From Craurococcus roseus (GTDB lineage: Bacteria > Pseudomonadota > Alphaproteobacteria > Acetobacterales > Acetobacteraceae), in contig NZ_BAAAFZ010000092.1 in NCBI RefSeq assembly GCF_039523795.1, positions 1 through 60,644 of the forward strand: a stretch of DNA of 60,644 bases, written 5' to 3'. How positions within the stretch are numbered: position 1 is the stretch's first letter; each line of letters opens with the position of its first letter. Of the stretch, positions 42,435 through 51,213 are shown piece by piece. The notes beneath the pieces were generated by a model that saw only the letters and a program-made list of their open reading frames with translations, ran no database searches and had not been told where the DNA came from. The translations under genes were made by a program, and so were the position numbers.

Positions 42435-44396
42435 ATGGCCAGCACCCTGTTCGGCACCGGGAATGCCGCCCCCGCCGAGGACGAGCCGCGAGAGGAAGGC
42501 CTGCCGGAGCCCCCGCCCGCCGAGGGGCCGGGCCTGTTCGGGGGCGGCGATGCCGCGGCGCCGGCGCCACCGCCCGCGGCGGCGGCCGCGTCGGAAGCTC
42601 CGGGCACTCCCTACCGCGTCCTCGCCCGCAAGTACCGCCCGTCCACCTTCGCCGAACTGATCGGGCAGGACGCGCTCGTCCGCACCTTGCGCAACGCCTT
42701 CGCGCAGAACCGGGTGGCGCACGCCTTCATGCTCACCGGGGTGCGCGGCGTGGGAAAGACCACCACAGCGCGCATCATCGCCCGGGCGCTGAACTGCGTC
42801 GGGCCTGACGGCACCGGCGGGCCGACGCCCGAGCCCTGCGGCATGTGCCCGGAGTGCCGCGCCATCCTGGCGGACCGCCACCCGGACGTGGTGGAGATGG
42901 ACGCCGCCAGCAACAACAGCGTGGACGACGTGCGCGAGCTGCGCGAAGCGGTGCGCTACCGCCCGGCCCGCGCCCGCTTCCGCGTCACCATCCTGGACGA
43001 GGTGCACATGCTCTCGACCCAGGCCTTCAACGCGCTGCTCAAGACCCTGGAGGAGCCGCCGCCCGCGGTGAAGTTCCTCTTCGCCACCACCGAGCTGCGC
43101 AAGGTGCCGGCGACCATCCTGTCGCGCTGCCAGACCTTCCACCTGAAGCGCGTGCCGCAGGCCGAGCTGCGCGCCCACTTCGCCGGCATCGCGGCCAAGG
43201 AGGGCGTGCAGGCGGAGCCGGAGGCGCTGGCCATGATCGCCCGCGCCGCCGACGGCAGCGTGCGCGACGGGCTGTCGCTGCTGGACCAGGCCATCGCGCT
43301 GGGCGGCGCCGAAGGCGGCGGCGCGGTCACCGCCGAGGCGGTGCGCAACATGCTGGGCCTCGCCGACCGCGGCCTGGTGATGGACCTGATGGAAGCGGTG
43401 ATGGCGGGCGATGTGCCGGCCGCTCTCACCCTGATGGACCGCGCGCACGAGCGCGGCGCCGACCCGCTGGTGGTGCTCCAGGACCTGTCGGAGCTGACCC
43501 ACACGCTGACGCGGCTGCGCAGCGTGCCGGGCCTGCGCGACGACCCTTCGCTGACGGAGGACGAGCGCGGGCGTGGGGCGGCGCTGGCGGCCCGCCTTTC
43601 CGTCCCCGTGCTCGGCCGCGCGTGGCAGATGCTGCTCAAGGGCTTGGCCGAGGTGCAGCAGGAGGGCGTGGACCGGCGCGCCGCGGCGGAGATGGTGCTG
43701 ATCCGCCTCGCCCACGTGGCGGAGATGCCGACGCCGGGCGACCTGGTCCGGCGCTTGGTCGAAGGCGGCACGGCGGCGTCGGGCGCGCCGCCCCCGGTGC
43801 CCAACGGTTCGGGCGGCGGCGCGGTGGCGGTGCGCGCCGTGGCCGGCGGTGGCGGCGCGATGGCGGCGCCTGCGACGGACGCCGTCGCGGCGGCGCCGGC
43901 CTTGGCGAATCCGCAGACCTTCCGCGAGGTGGTGGCGCTGGCCTCCGGCCGCCGCCCCATGATGCACGCCCACCTGGTCCACAGCACCCATCTCGTCCGC
44001 TTCGCCCCGGGGCGGCTCGAACTCCGCGTCCGGCCGGAGGTGCCGCGCGACTTCGCTGCGCAGCTCGGGACGCTGTTGCAGGAGGCCACCGGCGCCCGTT
44101 GGGCCATCGCGCTGAGCAACGCCGAAGGCGAGCCGACCCTGGCCGACCAGGGCCGCGCCGCCGACGCCAACCGCCGCGACCTCGCGCGCACCCACCCGCT
44201 GGTGCAAGCGGTGCTCGCGGCCTTTCCCGGCGCCACCATCGAAGAGGTGCGAGACGCCGCGGTGGACGCCTACGGCCTGTTGCCGGACGCCGCCGCCGCC
44301 GCGCAGCCCGCCGCCGAGGCCGGGGAGGTGCCGCAGGACGACGCCGCCCCGGTCGAAGCCGACGACGACCAACCCATCCCACCGGAAGACAGGTAG
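42435..44396 (+). CDS. dnaX: DNA polymerase III subunits gamma and tau
   Basis: 653 aa clamp-loader ATPase. Walker A TGVRGVGKTTTARIIA near residue 100, the zinc module CGMCPECRAI, Walker B TILDEVHMLST near 187, and sensor SRCQTFHLKRV. The C-terminal half (domains IV-V) is Ala/Gly-rich with a conserved PQTFREVVALASGRRPMMHAHL and TLVQ-like region that contacts the polymerase. The frame is open back into ffs, so a start before 42435 would put the SRP RNA inside the coding region; ATG 42435 avoids that. Followed at 9 bases by ybaB. Confidence 0.95.
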   Translation: MASTLFGTGNAAPAEDEPREEGLPEPPPAEGPGLFGGGDAAAPAPPPAAAAASEAPGTPYRVLARKYRPSTFAELIGQDALVRTLRNAFAQNRVAHAFMLTGVRGVGKTTTARIIARALNCVGPDGTGGPTPEPCGMCPECRAILADRHPDVVEMDAASNNSVDDVRELREAVRYRPARARFRVTILDEVHMLSTQAFNALLKTLEEPPPAVKFLFATTELRKVPATILSRCQTFHLKRVPQAELRAHFAGIAAKEGVQAEPEALAMIARAADGSVRDGLSLLDQAIALGGAEGGGAVTAEAVRNMLGLADRGLVMDLMEAVMAGDVPAALTLMDRAHERGADPLVVLQDLSELTHTLTRLRSVPGLRDDPSLTEDERGRGAALAARLSVPVLGRAWQMLLKGLAEVQQEGVDRRAAAEMVLIRLAHVAEMPTPGDLVRRLVEGGTAASGAPPPVPNGSGGGAVAVRAVAGGGGAMAAPATDAVAAAPALANPQTFREVVALASGRRPMMHAHLVHSTHLVRFAPGRLELRVRPEVPRDFAAQLGTLLQEATGARWAIALSNAEGEPTLADQGRAADANRRDLARTHPLVQAVLAAFPGATIEEVRDAAVDAYGLLPDAAAAAQPAAEAGEVPQDDAAPVEADDDQPIPPEDR

Positions 44397-44405
44397 GCCC
44401 CAGCC

Positions 44406-44741
44406 ATGAAGAATCTTTCCCAGATGCTCAAGCAGGCGCAGCAGATGCAGGGGCGCATGCAGGAGATGCAGGCGAAGCTGGAGGTGACCGAGGTGGAGGG
44501 CGCCGCCGGCGCCGGCATGGTCAAGGTGACGCTGACCGGCAAGGGCGACCTGCGCCGCGTGTCCATCGACCCGAGCCTGATGGCGGCCGACGAGCGCGAG
44601 GTGCTGGAGGACCTGCTGGTCGCCGCCCACGCCGACGCCAAGCAGAAGGTGGAGGCGGTGATGGCCGAGGAGATGCAGAAGGCGACCGGCGGGCTGAACC
44701 TGCCGGGCGGGCTGCCGGGCGGCCTCAAGCTGCCGTTCTGA
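44406..44741 (+). CDS. YbaB/EbfC family nucleoid-associated protein
   Basis: 111 aa. LSQMLKQAQQMQGRMQEMQAKLEVTEVEGAAGAGMVKVTLTGKGDLRRVSIDPSLM is the YbaB/EbfC signature; N-terminal helix rich in Met/Gln, then the DNA-binding dimer strands. Lies between dnaX and recR as in most proteobacteria. Confidence 0.95.
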   Translation: MKNLSQMLKQAQQMQGRMQEMQAKLEVTEVEGAAGAGMVKVTLTGKGDLRRVSIDPSLMAADEREVLEDLLVAAHADAKQKVEAVMAEEMQKATGGLNLPGGLPGGLKLPF

Positions 44742-44760
44742 CCCCCGGCCGACGACGGGC

Positions 44761-45366
44761 ATGGCCGCCGGCGGCGCCGACGACCCGATCGAGCACCTGA
44801 TCGGCCTGCTGTCGCGCCTGCCAGGCCTCGGCCGACGCAGTGCCCGGCGCGCCGTGCTCAAGATGCTGATGCGGCCGGAGCAGCAGATGCTGCCTCTGGC
44901 CGAAGCCTTGCAGAAAGCTGCGGAAGCGGTGCGGCCCTGCGGCGTTTGCGGCAACCTCGACGCGCGCGACCCGTGCTCCATCTGCCGCGACCCGGACCGC
45001 GAGCGCGAACTGGTCTGCGTGGTGGAGGGCGTCGCCGACCTGTGGGCGCTGGAGCGCGCGCATGCCCATCGCGGCCTTTACCACGTGCTGGGCGGCACCC
45101 TCTCGGCGCTGGGCGGCACAGGGCCGGAGGACTTGTCCATCCAGCCGCTGCTGGCCCGGCTGGCGGAGGGCAAGGTCGAAGAGGTCATCCTCGCGCTGCC
45201 CGCGACCGTGGACGGCGCCACCACCGCCCACTACCTCACCGACCGCCTGCGCCCGACCGGCGTGCGCGTCACGCGGCTGGCGCAGGGGGTGCCTATCGGC
45301 GGCGCGCTCGACGTGCTGGACGAGGGAACCTTGGCCGCGGCGCTGAAGGCGCGGCGCTCAGTCTAG
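44761..45366 (+). CDS. recR: Recombination mediator RecR
   Basis: 201 aa. Helix-hairpin-helix RLPGLGRRSARRAVLKML, zinc finger CGVCGNLDARDPCSICRD, Toprim domain VCVVEGVADLWALERA, and the Walker-like closing region VRVTRLAQGVPIGGALDVLDEGTL. With RecO and RecF it loads RecA on gapped DNA. Last gene of dnaX-ybaB-recR, closed by a strong hairpin. Confidence 0.95.
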   Translation: MAAGGADDPIEHLIGLLSRLPGLGRRSARRAVLKMLMRPEQQMLPLAEALQKAAEAVRPCGVCGNLDARDPCSICRDPDRERELVCVVEGVADLWALERAHAHRGLYHVLGGTLSALGGTGPEDLSIQPLLARLAEGKVEEVILALPATVDGATTAHYLTDRLRPTGVRVTRLAQGVPIGGALDVLDEGTLAAALKARRSV

Positions 45367-45375
45367 CAACGCGAG

Positions 45376-45401
45376 CGGGGCGCGGCTTGCACCGCGCCCC
45401 G
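45376..45401. terminator. Terminator hairpin between recR and csbD-like gene
   Basis: CGGGGCGCGG and CCGCGCCCCG form a perfect 10-bp stem around CTTGCA. It sits between two convergent genes and can serve both. No clear T-run. Confidence 0.6.
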
Positions 45402-45424
45402 ACCCGTCGAAACGCCTTGTCGGC

Positions 45425-45610
45425 TCAGGTCTTGTTCACCGCGTCGCGCACGCCGTCTTTGGCGCCGCCGACGGTGTTCTGGACCTTGCCCTCGGCCTTG
45501 TCGGCCTTGCCTTCGGCTTGGAGCTTCTCGTCGCCGGTGACCTTGCCGGCCATGTCCTTCACGGCGCCCTTGGCCTGCTTGGCGGCGCCTTCGATGCGGT
45601 CCTTGTCCAT
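45425..45610 (-). CDS. CsbD family stress-response protein
   Basis: 61 aa: MDKDRIEGAAKQAKGAVKDMAGKVTGDEKLQAEGKADKAEGKVQNTVGGAKDGVRD. This is the CsbD/YjbJ pattern of repeated K-G-A helices; such hydrophilic proteins are induced by general stress. GGAGGAAA lies before the ATG at 45610. The 208 bases upstream, to the aminotransferase stop, contain its promoter region but no other gene I can support. Confidence 0.92.
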   Translation of the reverse strand: MDKDRIEGAAKQAKGAVKDMAGKVTGDEKLQAEGKADKAEGKVQNTVGGAKDGVRDAVNKT

Positions 45611-45818
45611 ACGGCTTTCCTCCGGGCTGCGCACCGCCTCGCGCGGCCGCTTCCGGGAATGGAACGCCCCGGCGCGTTGCGGGTTGCCATCGTTCCCGGT
45701 GCGGGCCGCCGTCGGCGGAACGGGTCGCCGTGCTAAGGGCCGGCGCGCGGCGCAAGGCGTCGGCTTCGCGCGCGGTCCGGCGGCCGGCTCGCCCGGCCGG
45801 CAGGTCCTGGGCCGCCGC

Positions 45819-47165
45819 TCACCCTTCCCGCGCGCTCGCCAAAGCGGCCTCGACCGCGTCGCCGAAGCGCTCCGCGATCATGTCGATTTGCGTCGCGTCC
45901 GCGGTGTAGGGCGGCGCCAGGATGGCGTGGTCGCCGCGCTTGCCGTCGATGGTGCCGTTCATTGGGTAGCAGGCGAGTCCGCGCGCATAGGCTTCCAGCT
46001 TCACCCGCTCGTGCAGCTTCAGCGCAGGGTCGAAGGGCTCCTTTGTGGCGCGGTCCCGCACGAGCTCCACGGCCCAGAACAGGCCCCGGCCGCGGATGTC
46101 GCCGACCTCGCGGTGGTTGCCCAGGCGCTCGGTGAGCCGCGCTTCCAGCAGCGCGCCCATGCGCCGCACGTTCTCCAACAGCCCTTCCTCGGCGATCGCC
46201 TCCTGGACCGCCAGGGCCGCGGCGCAGGCGATCGGGTGCGCTTGGTAGGTGTGGCCGTGCGCCAAGGCGCCGCTGCCCGAAGCGAGGCCCTCCACCACGC
46301 GCCGGTGCGCGAGGACGCCGCCGATCGGCTGGTAGCCGCCGCCCAGGCCCTTCGCCACCACCTGGATGTCGGGCGCCACGTCCTCCGCTTCCCAGGCGTG
46401 CATCGTGCCGGTGCGGCCCATGCCGCACATCACCTCGTCCAGGATCAGCAGCGCGCCGTGGCGGTCGCAGACCTCGCGCACGGCGGGGAAGTAGCCGGGG
46501 AGGGCGGTGGCGCAGCCGAGCGTGGCGCCGACCACCGTTTCGGCGATGAAGGCGATGACGGTGCCGGGGCCGAGGCGCTGGAACTCCGCTTCCAGCTCGG
46601 CGGCGAGGCGCCCGACGTGCTCCGCGTCCGTCTCGCCGCTGTGCCGCTCGCGGTAGGGGTAGCAGGGCGAGACGTGGCTGAAGGCGCCCGACAGGATCGG
46701 CGCGTAGGGCGCCCGGCGCATGGCGTTGCCGCCGGCCGCCAGCGCGCCGAGCGTGTTGCCGTGGTAGCTCTGCCGCCGGGCGATGAAGCGCGTCCGTTGC
46801 GGCTGGCCGATCTCGATGAAGTACTGCCGCGCCAGCTTCAGCGCCGCCTCGTTCCCTTCCGAGCCGGAGGAGCAGAACCAGGCGTGGGTCAGCCCGCCCG
46901 GCGCGTGGCCCACCAACGTGTCGGCCAGCCGCTCCGCGGGTTCGCAGGAGAACAGGCTGGTGTGCGCGTAGGCGAGCTTGTCGAGCTGCGCCTTGATGGC
47001 CGCGACGACCTTCGGGTGTCCGTGGCCGAGGCACGCCACCGCCGCGCCGCCTGAACCGTCGATGATCGCGCGCCCCGTCTCGTCGTAGAGGTAGACGCCC
47101 TCGCCGCGGAGCGCGAGCGGCGGGTCGGACCGCAGGGTGCGGTGGATGATGTGCGACGACGGCAT
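45819..47165 (-). CDS. Class III aminotransferase (omega-amino acid type)
   Basis: 448 aa. GDGSGGAAVACLGHGHPKVVAAI-type N-terminus, WFCSSGSEGNEAALKLARQYF, YHGNTLGALAAGG, LLILDEVMCGMGRTG, and VAKGLGGGYQPIGGVLAHRRVV, where Lys of VVAKG binds PLP. Pyruvate or beta-alanine type transaminases share this pattern; the acceptor and donor are not predictable. Start ATG 47165 with GGAGGTG upstream; a frame Met at 47198 is less likely. Lies alone between csbD and the cupin gene. Confidence 0.9.
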   Translation of the reverse strand: MPSSHIIHRTLRSDPPLALRGEGVYLYDETGRAIIDGSGGAAVACLGHGHPKVVAAIKAQLDKLAYAHTSLFSCEPAERLADTLVGHAPGGLTHAWFCSSGSEGNEAALKLARQYFIEIGQPQRTRFIARRQSYHGNTLGALAAGGNAMRRAPYAPILSGAFSHVSPCYPYRERHSGETDAEHVGRLAAELEAEFQRLGPGTVIAFIAETVVGATLGCATALPGYFPAVREVCDRHGALLILDEVMCGMGRTGTMHAWEAEDVAPDIQVVAKGLGGGYQPIGGVLAHRRVVEGLASGSGALAHGHTYQAHPIACAAALAVQEAIAEEGLLENVRRMGALLEARLTERLGNHREVGDIRGRGLFWAVELVRDRATKEPFDPALKLHERVKLEAYARGLACYPMNGTIDGKRGDHAILAPPYTADATQIDMIAERFGDAVEAALASAREG

Positions 47166-47228
47166 GGCGGATGGCACCTCCGCCGGGGAGGGTGGCACGC
47201 CGGCCGTTGCCGGGCCAACTCCGGCGGG

Positions 47229-47435
47229 TCAGCCGCCCGGCGCGAAGAGCGGCCCGGTGTCCGTGTAGAGGCGTACGGAAGTCACGAGCCCCGCCTCGTC
47301 GCGGTCGGTGAAGGCCGCGGCGCGGAGCGTGACGGCGCCGCCGTCGAGCCGCGTGTAGGGTTCAGCGCCCCAGCGCGAAAACGCTACCACGCACCGTCCG
47401 ACCGCCGTGGCGGACCTTTGCGGCCGCTCGGACAT
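47229..47435 (-). pseudogene. Possible SnoaL-like C-terminal fragment
   Basis: 68 aa. The last 40 residues, AEPYTRLDGGAVTLRAAAFTD and EAGLVTSVRLYTDTGPLFAPGG, resemble the end of NTF2/SnoaL-like proteins. The matching N-terminal half is absent; that stretch is occupied by the divergent cupin. It may be a truncated remnant, or a chance likeness. Part of the 295-base gap 47166-47459; I see nothing else there except the cupin promoter region. Confidence 0.3.
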
Positions 47436-47459
47436 TTCCGGGACGGGAGGACGTACCGC

Positions 47460-47861
47460 ATGCGCAAGTTTTTCGCCGTCGCCGCTTTGCTCGCCGCCGC
47501 TGTACCCGCTCCGGCGCAGGAGGCCGGCCTCGCCCGCCCGCGCCTGCTGCTGAAGGAGACGGTCGCGGGCATGCCGCGCGGCGAGCGGCAGGAGGTGCAG
47601 GTGCTGACCGCCAGCTTCCGGCCCGGCGACCGCACCGTGTTCCACACCCACCGCCACCCCGTGACCGTGTACGTGCTGGAAGGGCCGTTCACGCTGGAAC
47701 TGGAGGGGAGGGAGACCGTCACGGTGCGCGCCGGGGAGGCGCTGGTGGAGCCGCCCGGCGTGCGCATGACCGGCTACAACCGCAGCGCCGACGCGCCGCT
47801 GCGCGTGGTCATCGTCTACGTCGCCGAGCCTGGCACGCCCTTCCTCGACATGGCCCACTGA
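47460..47861 (+). CDS. Secreted cupin-domain protein
   Basis: 133 aa. Signal peptide MRKFFAVAALLAAAVPAPAQ. One small beta-barrel: LTASFRPGDRTVFHTHRHPVTVYVLEGPFTLELEGRETVTVRAGEALVEPPGVRM, with the H-x-H-x2-H metal set in FHTHRHP and a further likely ligand in the second motif. Periplasmic cupin; ligand unknown. GGGAGGA is upstream of the ATG. Convergent with DUF4336, 8 bases apart. Confidence 0.85.
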   Translation: MRKFFAVAALLAAAVPAPAQEAGLARPRLLLKETVAGMPRGERQEVQVLTASFRPGDRTVFHTHRHPVTVYVLEGPFTLELEGRETVTVRAGEALVEPPGVRMTGYNRSADAPLRVVIVYVAEPGTPFLDMAH

Positions 47862-47869
47862 GCGGCGGG

Positions 47870-48607
47870 TCAGCCCACCAGCCAATCGAGGGCGCCCCGC
47901 AGCCGCGCCGTGCCGTCCTCCTTGTAGAAGTCGCCGTGGGCGAAGACCACGCGCTCCGGCCGGAGCGCGAGCAGCCGTTCCGCCGCCGCGCGGTTCGCCG
48001 CCCGGCGCCGGTTGAGCAGGAGCTTCAGGTGCGCGGGCGTTTCGCCTTCCGGCGCGGCCGAGCCGACGACGCGGGCGAACAGCCGCGTCGCCAGCGGCAG
48101 GTCGGCGGAGCGCATCGCCTGGATGCCGTCGGTCAGTATCAGGGTGCGGCTCGCGCGGTGGTGGAACGCCACCTCGACCAAGCCGGGGGCGCTGAAGACG
48201 GCGTGCTCGATCTGGCCTTCCCAATCCGGGGGCGCCGCGTCGCCCAACGTTCCGCCGGACACGCGGAGATGCACGTCCTGCCCGCGGGCGCGGTCCGCGA
48301 CGCCGGGCGCGGCCCAGAGCTTCGCGTCCGGCACGGCCTTGTGCCAGGGCGAGGCGTGGACCCAGTGCGCGGTGTTGGGCGCGACGAGGTGCCGCACCGG
48401 GCCGAGCTTCTCCAACTCCGCCTGGAGCGCCGGCGTGTGCCGCGTCGGCGAGTGCAGCCAGAGGCCGCCGTCGGCCAGCCGCAGCACGGCCATCCGGGTG
48501 GGCAGCGACAGGCCGAGGACGCGCTGCGGCGCGCCGTCCACGATCCAGACGCCCTCCGCCAGCGGCTTCGGCGTGTCGAGCGGCGGGTAGGTGCCGTCCT
48601 CGGCCAT
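47870..48607 (-). CDS. DUF4336 family protein (metallo-beta-lactamase-like fold)
   Basis: 245 aa. The order GVWIVDGAPQRVLGLSLPTRMAVLRL, LVAPNTAHWVHASPWHKAVPDAKLWAAPG, FHHRASRTLILTDGIQ and PERVVFAHGDFY is that of DUF4336, which has a metallo-beta-lactamase fold but a reduced metal site. Function unknown. Twelve bases after nupC and in the same operon as purH-rmuC-nupC. Confidence 0.85.
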   Translation of the reverse strand: MAEDGTYPPLDTPKPLAEGVWIVDGAPQRVLGLSLPTRMAVLRLADGGLWLHSPTRHTPALQAELEKLGPVRHLVAPNTAHWVHASPWHKAVPDAKLWAAPGVADRARGQDVHLRVSGGTLGDAAPPDWEGQIEHAVFSAPGLVEVAFHHRASRTLILTDGIQAMRSADLPLATRLFARVVGSAAPEGETPAHLKLLLNRRRAANRAAAERLLALRPERVVFAHGDFYKEDGTARLRGALDWLVG

Positions 48608-48619
48608 GCGGGTTCTCCT

Positions 48620-49870
48620 TCAGGGCGGCGTCAGCAGCCCCACCGTGGCGCCGGCCATGCAGCAGGCGATGGACGCGGCGACGAGGCTCGGCAGGCCGAG
48701 CGAGACGATCTCCGCCCGCCGCTCCGGGCACATCGCCGCCATGCCCGTCACCATGATGCCGACCGAGCCGAAATTGGTGAAGCCGCAGAGCGCGTAGGCG
48801 AGGACGAGGCGCGACCGCTCCGACAGGCCGGCGCCGCCGGTCGAGGCGAGTTCGAGGTAGGAGACGAACTCGTTCACCACCACCTTGACGCCGAGCAGCC
48901 GCGCGACCGTGGCGCACTCCCCCGCCGGCACGCCCATGGCCCAGGCGAGCGGCCAGAACAGCCAAGCGGCGATCTGCTGCAAGGTCAGCCCGGTGAGCGG
49001 TTCCAGCGCCGCGTTCGCCAACGCGACCAGGGCGACGAAGACGATCAGCGACGCCATGATGCCCAGCAGCAGCCCGAGCCCGTCCGCCGTGCCGCGCACC
49101 AGCGCGTCCATGGTGCTGTCGTACAGGCGGGGTTGCGCCGCTTCCGCGTCCGGCGACGGGGGCGCGCCCTCCCGCTCCGGCATCATCAGCAGCGCGGTGA
49201 GGATGGCGGCGGGGGCGGAGATCAGGCTCGCGGCCAGGAGCTGCCCCGCGGCGTCCGGCACCACCGGCGCGATCATCGTGGCGTAGACCACCAGCATGTT
49301 GCCGCTGATGGTGGCGAGGCCGGCCACCATGGTCACGAACAGCTCCGCCCGCGAGAAGCCGCCCAGCCAGTGCCGGACCAGCAGCGGCGCCTCCACCATG
49401 CCGACGAAGACGTTGGCCGCGACGCCGAGGTTGCAGGCGCCCGACAGGCCGAAGAGCCACCGGAGCCCACGCGCCAGCAGCGCGACGACGGCCGGCAGCA
49501 CGCGCCAGTGGTACAGCACGGCGGAAAGGGCGCCGACGACGAGTACCAACGGCAGCGCCTGGAAGAACAGGATGAAGCTCGCGCCCGGCGCCGTCTCCGC
49601 GAAGGGAAGCGGCGCCCCGCCGAGGTAGCCGAAGACCAGCGACGTGCCGGCGCGCGTCGCGGCCGCGAGCGCGTTCACCGCGCCGCCCACCAGCGCGAAG
49701 GCGGCGCGGAGCGGCGGGACGTGCAGGAGCGCGGCGCCGAGCAGAACTTGGCCCAGGAGGCCGGCCGCGACGATCCGCGGGCGGACGCCGCGCCGGCAGC
49801 CGCCGCAGGCCCAGGCCAGCGCGCAGAGCAGCGGCAGGCCGAGGAGGCTTTGGAACTGGAGGGCGCTCAA
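48620..49870 (-). CDS. CNT family concentrative nucleoside transporter
   Basis: 416-aa inner-membrane protein with about ten hydrophobic segments. GVAANVFVGMVEAPLLVRHWLGGFSRAELFVTMVAGLATISGNMLVVYATMI and GVKVVVNEFVSYLEL plus LVLAYALCGFTNFGSVGIMVTG are CNT (NupC/YeiM) signatures. Imports nucleosides with H+ or Na+. Start is TTG (49870), overlapping the rmuC stop by four bases (TTGA), so translation is coupled. Its place in a purH operon suggests nucleotide salvage linkage. Confidence 0.9.
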   Translation of the reverse strand: MSALQFQSLLGLPLLCALAWACGGCRRGVRPRIVAAGLLGQVLLGAALLHVPPLRAAFALVGGAVNALAAATRAGTSLVFGYLGGAPLPFAETAPGASFILFFQALPLVLVVGALSAVLYHWRVLPAVVALLARGLRWLFGLSGACNLGVAANVFVGMVEAPLLVRHWLGGFSRAELFVTMVAGLATISGNMLVVYATMIAPVVPDAAGQLLAASLISAPAAILTALLMMPEREGAPPSPDAEAAQPRLYDSTMDALVRGTADGLGLLLGIMASLIVFVALVALANAALEPLTGLTLQQIAAWLFWPLAWAMGVPAGECATVARLLGVKVVVNEFVSYLELASTGGAGLSERSRLVLAYALCGFTNFGSVGIMVTGMAAMCPERRAEIVSLGLPSLVAASIACCMAGATVGLLTPP

Positions 49871-51198
49871 CCCCGGCGTAGCGGGACGACCGGCGCCCCT
49901 TCGTCGGGGGACGGCGCGGGCAGGGCCGGCAGGTCGGACAGCTCCACCGCCTCGATCTGCGCGCCGCGGCGGGCGATCTTGGCCGTGCTGATCTCGATCT
50001 GCATGACGTCGCCCTGCATGTCGGCGAAGTGCTTCTTCAGCTTCGCCACACGGTCGTCCAGGCGGCTGACGTCCTGCACCAGCGCCGCCACTTGGTGCTT
50101 GATCATCCCGGCCTCCGCCCGCATCCGCACGTCTTGCATCAGCGCCCGCATGGTGCCGAGCACGGCCCAGAGCGTGGAAGGCGAGACGATGTAGATGCCG
50201 CGCCGCGCCGCCGCCTCCACCACGCCGGGGTGGACGGAGTGCAGGTCGGCGTAAATCGCCTCGCTGGGCACGAAGATCAGCGCGCCCTCCGCCGTTTCGC
50301 CCGGGCAGATGTACTTGCCGGCCACGTCGTCCACGTGCCGGACGATGTCGGTGGCGAAGCGCTTGGTGGCGGCGATGCGCCCGGCGTCGTCCGTGGCGTC
50401 GCGGGCGGCGAGCCAGGCTTCCAGCGGGAATTTGCTGTCCACCGCGATGGGGCCGGGCGGGTGCGGCAGGCGGATCAGGCAGTCGCAGCGGGTCTTGTTG
50501 GCGAGCGTGTGCTGCCAGATGAAGCCGTCCGCCGGCAGCCGGTCCTCGATCAACTGCCGGAGCTGCACCTCGCCGAAGGCGCCGCGGGCCTGCTTGTTGC
50601 CGAGGATCTGCGCCAGGCTGCCCACCTGCGCGCCCAGAGCTTCCATGTTGGCCCGCGCGGCGTCGATCACCGCCAGCCGCTCGTGGATCTTGCCCGCGGT
50701 CTCCTCGGCCTTCACGGCGCTGTCGGAGAGCACGCGGCCGAGCTTCTCGTTCTGCGCGGCGACGGCGGCCGCTAGCGCCTCCTGGGTCGCGGCCAAGCGG
50801 TCCGCCATCGCCTGCTCGCCCTGGGCCAGCCGAACGTTCTGCGCGGTGAGCGCCTTGGTCATTGCCTCCGTCAGCATCCGGGTCGACTCCGCGAGGCGGT
50901 CGGCCAGCAGTTGCTCCTGCGCGAGCAGCCGTTCCCGCTGCGAGGCGAGGGCGGCGTCCGTGGCGGTGCGGGCTTCGGCCAACCGGTCCGCCAGCAGGCG
51001 TTCCTGGGACGCCATACGCTCGCCCGACGCCGCCGCCTGCCGGTCCTGCGCCGCGCTCAGCGCGTCCAGCTTGCCGGACAGGGCCGCCAGCACCGCTTCC
51101 CCGCCGCCGCCAGAGGGCCGGCGGAGCAGCACGACGACCACCATGCCGAGCGCGAGCAGGGCCAGCAGGCCAAGCAGGGGGAGGGTGTAATCGGCCAA
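49867..51198 (-). CDS. rmuC: DNA recombination protein RmuC
   Basis: 443 aa. N-terminal membrane helix MADYTLPLLGLLALLALGMVVVVLLRR, a long coiled coil (residues 40-170, RMASQERLLADRLAEARTATD) and a nuclease-like core: QARGAFGEVQLRQLIEDRLP, TRCDCLIRLPHPPGPIAVDSKFPLEAW, YICPGETAEGALIFVPSEAIYADL. RmuC proteins restrain rearrangement at repeats. Overlaps the nupC start; 15 bases after purH. Confidence 0.93.
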   Translation of the reverse strand: MADYTLPLLGLLALLALGMVVVVLLRRPSGGGGEAVLAALSGKLDALSAAQDRQAAASGERMASQERLLADRLAEARTATDAALASQRERLLAQEQLLADRLAESTRMLTEAMTKALTAQNVRLAQGEQAMADRLAATQEALAAAVAAQNEKLGRVLSDSAVKAEETAGKIHERLAVIDAARANMEALGAQVGSLAQILGNKQARGAFGEVQLRQLIEDRLPADGFIWQHTLANKTRCDCLIRLPHPPGPIAVDSKFPLEAWLAARDATDDAGRIAATKRFATDIVRHVDDVAGKYICPGETAEGALIFVPSEAIYADLHSVHPGVVEAAARRGIYIVSPSTLWAVLGTMRALMQDVRMRAEAGMIKHQVAALVQDVSRLDDRVAKLKKHFADMQGDVMQIEISTAKIARRGAQIEAVELSDLPALPAPSPDEGAPVVPLRRG

Positions 51199-51213
51199 GG
51201 CGCGACTCCGACG

